From positions 29,955 through 93,954 of the forward strand of contig NZ_JAVBXX010000009.1 in assembly GCF_030824335.1 (NCBI RefSeq): a stretch of DNA of 64,000 bases, given 5' to 3'. The notes beneath the pieces were generated by a model, which searched no databases, was not told where the DNA came from, and worked only from the letters and a program-made list of their open reading frames with translations. Shown one piece after another: positions 58,772-64,000 of this stretch (within the stretch, counting starts at the first letter, position 1; each line of letters begins with the position of its first letter). The position numbers were made by a program, and so were the translations under genes. The stretch comes from Azonexus sp. (GTDB taxonomy: Bacteria; Pseudomonadota; Gammaproteobacteria; Burkholderiales; Rhodocyclaceae).

Positions 58772-59254
58772 ATGCGTCGTTCTCGCACCCTGCTTTTCGT
58801 TGTGGCTTGCTCCTTGCTCGCAGCTTGCTCTTCTTACAAGCCCAGCTTTATCAATGAATACAGAATTGATGTTCAGCAAGGTAATGTGCTGACGCAGGAG
58901 ATGGTTGGGCAACTCAAGCCGGGCCAGACCCGCGACCAGGTGCGCTTCATTCTGGGTAGTCCTTTGATTACAGATATTTTTCATCGCCAGCGGTGGGATT
59001 ATGTCTATCGTTTCCGCAATGGGCGCACTGGTGCTGTGGAAGCCCGGCAGTTTTCCGTTTTCTTCGATGCAGAAGATCGACTGGCGCGTGTCGCCGGACT
59101 GGCCGAAGTTGGGGCTGTCGATGAATTGAACACGACCGTATCCAGATCGCGCTTGATCGATCTTGGCACACTGTCGGCGGAGGCTGCTGAGCAGCCATTG
59201 GTGACCGAAGAGCCTGGATTTTTCCGGCGAATGATGAACAAGGTTGGACTTTAA
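58772..59254 (+). CDS. bamE: Outer-membrane assembly lipoprotein BamE
   Basis: 160 residues. Lipobox LLAAC puts the lipid on C19. The SmpA/OmlA fold is seen in VLTQEMVGQLKPGQTRDQVR and ILGSPLITDIFHRQRWDYVY. BamE supports the BAM complex that inserts outer-membrane proteins. The C-terminal extension (about 110-160) is longer than in E. coli. It diverges from fur and is followed 3 bp later by dapB. Confidence 0.92.
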   Translation: MRRSRTLLFVVACSLLAACSSYKPSFINEYRIDVQQGNVLTQEMVGQLKPGQTRDQVRFILGSPLITDIFHRQRWDYVYRFRNGRTGAVEARQFSVFFDAEDRLARVAGLAEVGAVDELNTTVSRSRLIDLGTLSAEAAEQPLVTEEPGFFRRMMNKVGL

Positions 59255-60064
<810 letters not shown>

Positions 60065-60069
60065 TCGCC

Positions 60070-62637
60070 ATGAAATCCCGTCTGCTGCAGCGGCAGCTCG
60101 TGGAGTTGTTTGGCGGCGAGGGTGATGTCGAGTACCTGCGCTTGCTTGAGCGAGCCAAAACTGCAGTGGTTCCGGAGTTCGTGCAGGGAATGGCCAAGCT
60201 TGTCGATTTGGTCGATGCGTCTTATGTGGCTTATGTCGGCTTCAATCACTGGAATGGTTTGTTGTCCGGCGATGCGCTGGCTGACTGGAACCTGCGCAGT
60301 GGCACCATAGAGTCAGGGCGCCAATGGAAGGAAATGCTGGGTTATTCCCAGCAAGAGATTGATGATTCGATCATCAGTTGGCAGCGCCTTGTTCATCCAG
60401 AAGATCAGCGCATCCTGCAGTCGCGGATGGCTGAGCATATTGCGAAGCGTGATCGCTGGTTTGAGCTCGAGTGTCGGCTCAAGGCAAAAGACGGGGCGTG
60501 GCGCTGGTTTCAGTTGCGCGGGGCCGTGGTTGCGCGCGATATGGAAGGAGAGCCGGCGCGTATCCTGGTTTTGCAGCGCGATATCAGCAAGATAAAGGAA
60601 GCCGAGGCTGCATTGATTGCAGCCAAGGAATTGGCTGAATCGGCCAATAAGGCGCGCGGTGCTTTTTTGGCCAACATGAGCCATGAAATCCGTACGCCGA
60701 TGAACGGCATTATCGGGATGACGGGGCTGGCTCTGGACACCCAGCTTGATGCAGAGCAGCGACATTACCTGAAAACAGTCAAATCGTCGGCCGAGTCGTT
60801 ACTGGTCATCGTTAATGACATTCTCGACTTTTCGAAGATTGAAGCGGGACGAATGGAGGTCGAGTCGGTCTCGTTTCTGGTTCAGGATGTGCTGCTTGAA
60901 GCGGTGCGGGTGCTGGCGCTGAGCGCGCATCGCAAGGGCCTCGAGTTGGTTGTCGATATCCGTCCCGAAGTGCCGTTGCGCTTGGTTGGCGATCCGACGC
61001 GCTTACGCCAGATCATCATCAATTTGGTCGGCAATGCCATCAAGTTTACCGAAGCGGGCAATGTCGGCGTAACGGTGGCTGTGGAACGCGCCGATGCTCA
61101 GCAGGCGTTGTTGCATGTGGCGGTCAGCGATACCGGTATTGGCGTTGCCGCGGATAAGCAACAGGCAATATTTGATTCCTTTTCCCAGGCCGATGTGTCG
61201 ACGACCCGGCGTTTTGGTGGAACAGGTTTGGGATTGGCTATCTGCGCAAAGCTGGTGCAGTTGATGGGTGGCCGAATCTGGTTGGACAGTACGGAGGGGC
61301 AGGGGTCCATTTTTCATTTTACGGTCGGTTTGGGTGTTGACCGGGCTAATGCTGTTGTCGAGCCGGAAAAAGCCATCTATCGCGGGCGCCGGGCGCTGCT
61401 TGTCGAGGATAATCTGCTGGCTGCTCGGTGTTTGCAGGCCATGCTTGAACGATTTGGCTTGCATGTTTCCGTGCTTGCCGACCCCGTGCAGGCTGTTAGC
61501 GCATTTGATCAAAGCCGGCGCCTTGATTTTCCCTATGACTACCTGTTCGTCGATGCTGCAATGTCTTCGCCGGGCGGGATGTCGCTGGTCGAAAGTTGGC
61601 GAGATGGGGGTAAGCGTGAGCGTCTGATGGTCATGCTGACGACCGAGAATCAGCGCCATGATCTGGATCGTTTGCGCGAACTGGGTGTGTCAGTGCATCT
61701 GGTTAAGCCAATTGGCAGAGGTGATCTGGATGTGGCGCTCGGTTTGGCCGAGATGTCCGCTTCCGGAGATGGGGGCGAGATTGTGCTTGATGCCTTCGAG
61801 ATTGACGAGAATGCTGCTTGCCAAGCGACGCAAACTCAAGATGTGCGTTTGCGTATTCTTCTGGTTGAGGATAATCCGGTTAACCAGGAGTTGGCGCTGC
61901 GTCTGCTGGAACGGCGCGGCCATCAGGTTGCTGTTGCTAACAATGGCGCCGAGGGTGTTGATATGTTCGATGCGGGATCGTTTGATCTGATCCTTATGGA
62001 TATGCAAATGCCTGTGCTGGGTGGAATTGAGGCCACCGAAGCGATAAGAGCCCACGAAATGCGGCGAAGCTGGGTGATTTCGCATGAATTCAAGCCGATT
62101 TATATCGTTGCCATGACGGCTAATGTCATGGAGAGTGACCGGGAGCGTTGTTTTGCTGCCGGAATGAACGATTATGTGGCCAAACCTCTGCGCCCGGAAG
62201 AATTGTATGCTGCTTTGGCGCGTGCGGTTGAAGGTGAGTTGGTGCAGTTGCCCCCTGCTGATTCGGTGCTTTCAACAGGGCAGGCGAGCAAGCTGGACCT
62301 GAAGGCTGCCTTCGATAATCTTGGTGATGTGGACTTGCTGGCGACCATGGCGGAAATGCTGCTCGCCGAATGGCAGGATCATCTGGATAACTTGAAACAG
62401 TCAATTGCGGACCAGAATCTCTCCGCTCTTGGTCGACATGCGCATACGTTGAAAAGCTTGCTTGCTATGTTTCACGCAGAAGATGCAAGACGTCTCGCGC
62501 TTGAGATGGAGCATGCGGCAATCGCCGGTAATCAAGACTGGTCAGCCTGTCTGCGCACCTTTTTGGCGCTGGAGCAGGAGATGGAGAAGATACATCCGCG
62601 CTTGCAGTCTTTTGTTGAAACTCGCCTAATTCCTTGA
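60070..62637 (+). CDS. Hybrid sensor histidine kinase: PAS, HisKA, HATPase, two receivers, HPt
   Basis: 855 residues. N-terminal domain of unknown type (about 1-75); PAS/PAC sensor (about 75-185, [19 protein letters not shown]); HisKA with the phosphoryl histidine in [11 protein letters not shown] (H205); HATPase with N box near 316 and [18 protein letters not shown]; first receiver with D495 (FVDA); second receiver with D644 (LILMDMQMP); HPt with H792 (HAHTLKS). No membrane helix, so it senses a cytoplasmic signal. Both receiver aspartates and the HPt histidine are present, so a full phosphorelay is possible. No cognate output regulator adjoins it. BarA/TorS-like architecture. Confidence 0.9.
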   Translation: MKSRLLQRQLVELFGGEGDVEYLRLLERAKTAVVPEFVQGMAKLVDLVDASYVAYVGFNHWNGLLSGDALADWNLRSGTIESGRQWKEMLGYSQQEIDDSIISWQRLVHPEDQRILQSRMAEHIAKRDRWFELECRLKAKDGAWRWFQLRGAVVARDMEGEPARILVLQRDISKIKEAEAALIAAKELAESANKARGAFLANMSHEIRTPMNGIIGMTGLALDTQLDAEQRHYLKTVKSSAESLLVIVNDILDFSKIEAGRMEVESVSFLVQDVLLEAVRVLALSAHRKGLELVVDIRPEVPLRLVGDPTRLRQIIINLVGNAIKFTEAGNVGVTVAVERADAQQALLHVAVSDTGIGVAADKQQAIFDSFSQADVSTTRRFGGTGLGLAICAKLVQLMGGRIWLDSTEGQGSIFHFTVGLGVDRANAVVEPEKAIYRGRRALLVEDNLLAARCLQAMLERFGLHVSVLADPVQAVSAFDQSRRLDFPYDYLFVDAAMSSPGGMSLVESWRDGGKRERLMVMLTTENQRHDLDRLRELGVSVHLVKPIGRGDLDVALGLAEMSASGDGGEIVLDAFEIDENAACQATQTQDVRLRILLVEDNPVNQELALRLLERRGHQVAVANNGAEGVDMFDAGSFDLILMDMQMPVLGGIEATEAIRAHEMRRSWVISHEFKPIYIVAMTANVMESDRERCFAAGMNDYVAKPLRPEELYAALARAVEGELVQLPPADSVLSTGQASKLDLKAAFDNLGDVDLLATMAEMLLAEWQDHLDNLKQSIADQNLSALGRHAHTLKSLLAMFHAEDARRLALEMEHAAIAGNQDWSACLRTFLALEQEMEKIHPRLQSFVETRLIP

Positions 62638-62639
62638 AT

Positions 62640-62669
62640 TTGCCTGAAAACCCTGTTTTCAGCTAAAAT
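62640..62669 (+). promoter_or_regulatory. Candidate promoter for carA
   Basis: TTGCCT (62640-62645) and TAAAAT (62664-62669) with an 18-bp gap. An inverted repeat GAAAAC-CCT-GTTTTC (62646-62660) lies between them and could bind a regulator. The element lies 3 bp after the kinase stop. Confidence 0.35.
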
Positions 62670-62688
62670 ACGAAGGTTAAAAAGCACG

Positions 62689-62714
62689 AGCGGGGAGGCG
62701 CAAGCCTTCCCGCT
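62689..62714 (+). other. Leader hairpin upstream of carA
   Basis: AGCGGGGAGGC (62689-62699) pairs with GCCTTCCCGCT (62704-62714) around a GCAA tetraloop, with one G-U position. It ends 6 bp before ATG 62721, and its left arm holds a GGGGAGG that would otherwise look like a Shine-Dalgarno. It may block ATG 62721 or act as an RNA control element. Confidence 0.5.
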
Positions 62715-62753
62715 TGGCACATGAACAAGCAGAAAAATTCAGGAGAGCCGGCC

Positions 62754-63911
62754 GTGTCCTTACTGCCCTCAATTACCCCCGCCATTCTCGCCCTCGCCGA
62801 CGGAACGGTTTTCAAAGGGCAATCTATCGGCGCTGATGGTGTGACCAGTGGCGAGGTGGTGTTCAATACCGCCATGTCCGGTTATCAGGAAATTCTCACC
62901 GATCCTTCCTACTGCCGGCAGATCGTGACGCTGACCTATCCGCACATCGGCAATACCGGTTGCAATGCAGAAGATTTCGAGTCCGACGCCAATTACGCTG
63001 CCGGTTTGGTCATTCGCGATTTGCCTCGCGTTGCCTCCAACTGGCGTTGCCAGGACGATCTGTCGTCCTATCTGAAAAAACATGGGATTGTCGCCATTGC
63101 CGGTATCGATACCCGCAAGTTGACCCGTATCCTCCGGGAAAAGGGCGCGCAAGCCGGTTGCATCTTGGCTGGCGAAGTCGACGAAGCCAAGGCGCTGGCG
63201 ATGGCCCGCGCGTTTCCCGGCCTGGCCGGCATGGATCTGGCCAAGGTTGTGTCGGCCAAGGAAAGCTGTGTCTGGAACGAAGGTGAGTGGACGCTGAAGG
63301 GTTACGCGTCCGGCCCGGCGCCACGGTTCCATGTGGTGGCCTACGATTTCGGTGTCAAGCGCAATATCCTGCGCATGCTGGCCCAGCGTGGCGTCAAGCT
63401 GACCGTCGTGCCGGCACAAACGCCGGCGGCCGATGTGCTGGCGATGAATCCTGATGGCATTTTCCTGTCCAATGGCCCGGGCGATCCGGAACCTTGCGAT
63501 TACGCGATTGCCGCTATCCAGGAGTTTCTGGCGCGTGGTATTCCGACTTTCGGTATCTGTCTGGGGCATCAACTGCTGGCGCTGGCTTCCGGCGCGAAAA
63601 CGCTGAAGATGAAGTTCGGCCACCATGGTGCCAACCACCCGGTCAAGGACATGGATACCGGCCAGGTGCTGATTACCAGTCAGAACCACGGTTTTGCGGT
63701 CGACGCTGATTCCTTGCCGAAAAACCTGCGGGCCACGCACGTCTCCTTGTTCGATGGTTCGCTGCAGGGGATTGCGCGTACCGACGTGCCAGCCTTCTCG
63801 TTCCAGGGACACCCGGAAGCGAGTCCCGGTCCGCACGACGTGGCCTATCTGTTCGACCGTTTCCTCGACACCATGACGCGCGGCGTTGCTGCGCTCAATA
63901 GCGCGCAATAA
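62754..63911 (+). CDS. carA: Carbamoyl-phosphate synthase small subunit
   Basis: Glutaminase subunit supplying ammonia to CarB for pyrimidine and arginine synthesis. 385 residues from GTG 62754. N-terminal [13 protein letters not shown] and [19 protein letters not shown] are the structural domain; the class I glutaminase has GICLGHQL (catalytic Cys) and [14 protein letters not shown] (His/Glu). I prefer GTG 62754 because AGGAGA lies 7 bases upstream; ATG 62721 is an in-frame alternative that adds 11 residues but its signal is hidden in a hairpin. carB follows after 21 bp. Confidence 0.93.
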   Translation: MSLLPSITPAILALADGTVFKGQSIGADGVTSGEVVFNTAMSGYQEILTDPSYCRQIVTLTYPHIGNTGCNAEDFESDANYAAGLVIRDLPRVASNWRCQDDLSSYLKKHGIVAIAGIDTRKLTRILREKGAQAGCILAGEVDEAKALAMARAFPGLAGMDLAKVVSAKESCVWNEGEWTLKGYASGPAPRFHVVAYDFGVKRNILRMLAQRGVKLTVVPAQTPAADVLAMNPDGIFLSNGPGDPEPCDYAIAAIQEFLARGIPTFGICLGHQLLALASGAKTLKMKFGHHGANHPVKDMDTGQVLITSQNHGFAVDADSLPKNLRATHVSLFDGSLQGIARTDVPAFSFQGHPEASPGPHDVAYLFDRFLDTMTRGVAALNSAQ

Positions 63912-63932
63912 GCGGCACAGAGAGAGATAAAG

Positions 63933-64000
63933 ATGCCGAAACGTACAGACATAAAAAGTGTTTTGATTATTGGCGCCGGCCCGATCATCATCGGTCAGGC
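63933..64000 (+). CDS. carB: Carbamoyl-phosphate synthase large subunit, N-terminal start only
   Basis: Only the first 22 residues are in the window: MPKRTDIKSVLIIGAGPIII, the conserved CarB N-terminus with the start of the ATP-grasp preceding domain. It is cut by the window end. Position right after carA supports the call. Confidence 0.93.
   Translation, partial: MPKRTDIKSVLIIGAGPIIIGQ

Overview
This 64 kb window looks like ordinary chromosome of a free-living betaproteobacterium, most likely of the Rhodocyclales (Dechloromonas/Azospira-like). I infer this from gene order, not from a database search: fimV-truA-trpFBA-accD-folC-dedD-cvpA-purF-metZ at the left and hrcA-nadK-recN plus fur/bamE-dapB-carAB at the right are both arrangements typical of betaproteobacteria. 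Coding density is very high, with many start/stop overlaps (ATGA, TTGA, TGATG). I see no tRNA, rRNA, insertion sequence, prophage or CRISPR array.

Layout. 1-344: end of a sigma54-type response regulator. 608-15252: fimV, then a rightward run of tightly packed metabolic genes (tRNA pseudouridylation, tryptophan, fatty acid, folate, purine and methionine synthesis) ending in an HD-GYP protein. 15302-16594: rhlE helicase. 16733-35692: a complete-looking MSHA-type type IV pilus locus in three blocks: mshE-G-F-B-A rightward, then an inverted block mshQ-C-D-O-P plus one unknown gene leftward, then mshI-I2-J-K-L-M-N rightward. The first two blocks converge on a terminator at about 21.3 kb. The inverted block and mshI diverge from a 346-bp spacer at about 29 kb. 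35695-41722: leftward group with a TPR protein, an L,D-transpeptidase, two cyclophilins, lpxH and recQ. 41826-43205: cysS, closed by a 20-bp-stem bidirectional terminator. 43257-48388: leftward orphan solute-binding protein, dnaJ, dnaK and grpE. grpE and dnaK each have a near-consensus sigma32 promoter. 48539-52701: a Ser/Thr kinase fused to a cyclic-nucleotide-binding domain, a chemoreceptor with a periplasmic CxxCH heme motif, and a calcium-binding-repeat protein. 52823-64000: hemH and hrcA leftward, nadK-recN rightward, a Gdt1-type transporter and fur leftward, then bamE, dapB, a large hybrid histidine kinase, carA and the first bases of carB.

How the parts work together. The msh genes encode a whole surface-pilus machine: ATPases MshE and MshM, platform MshG, the MshI/I2/J inner-membrane assembly complex, MshK, secretin MshL, TPR protein MshN, major and minor pilins, and a giant mosaic adhesin MshQ. 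FimV (surface polarity), the HD-GYP protein, the heme chemoreceptor, the kinase-cNMP protein and the hybrid kinase are plausible environmental inputs, but the sequence does not show a direct link to the pilus.

The most unusual signal is a short palindrome with core GCGGTCGACCGC. It occurs in three intergenic spacers (21380, 29022, 47792) and once inside mshF. Its half GCGGTCGAC recurs at least 14 times in the window, far more than chance would suggest. The 47792 copy is a 26-bp perfect palindrome between grpE and the dnaK heat-shock promoter and looks like a terminator. The pattern resembles the DNA uptake sequences of Neisseria and Haemophilus, but that reading is a hypothesis.
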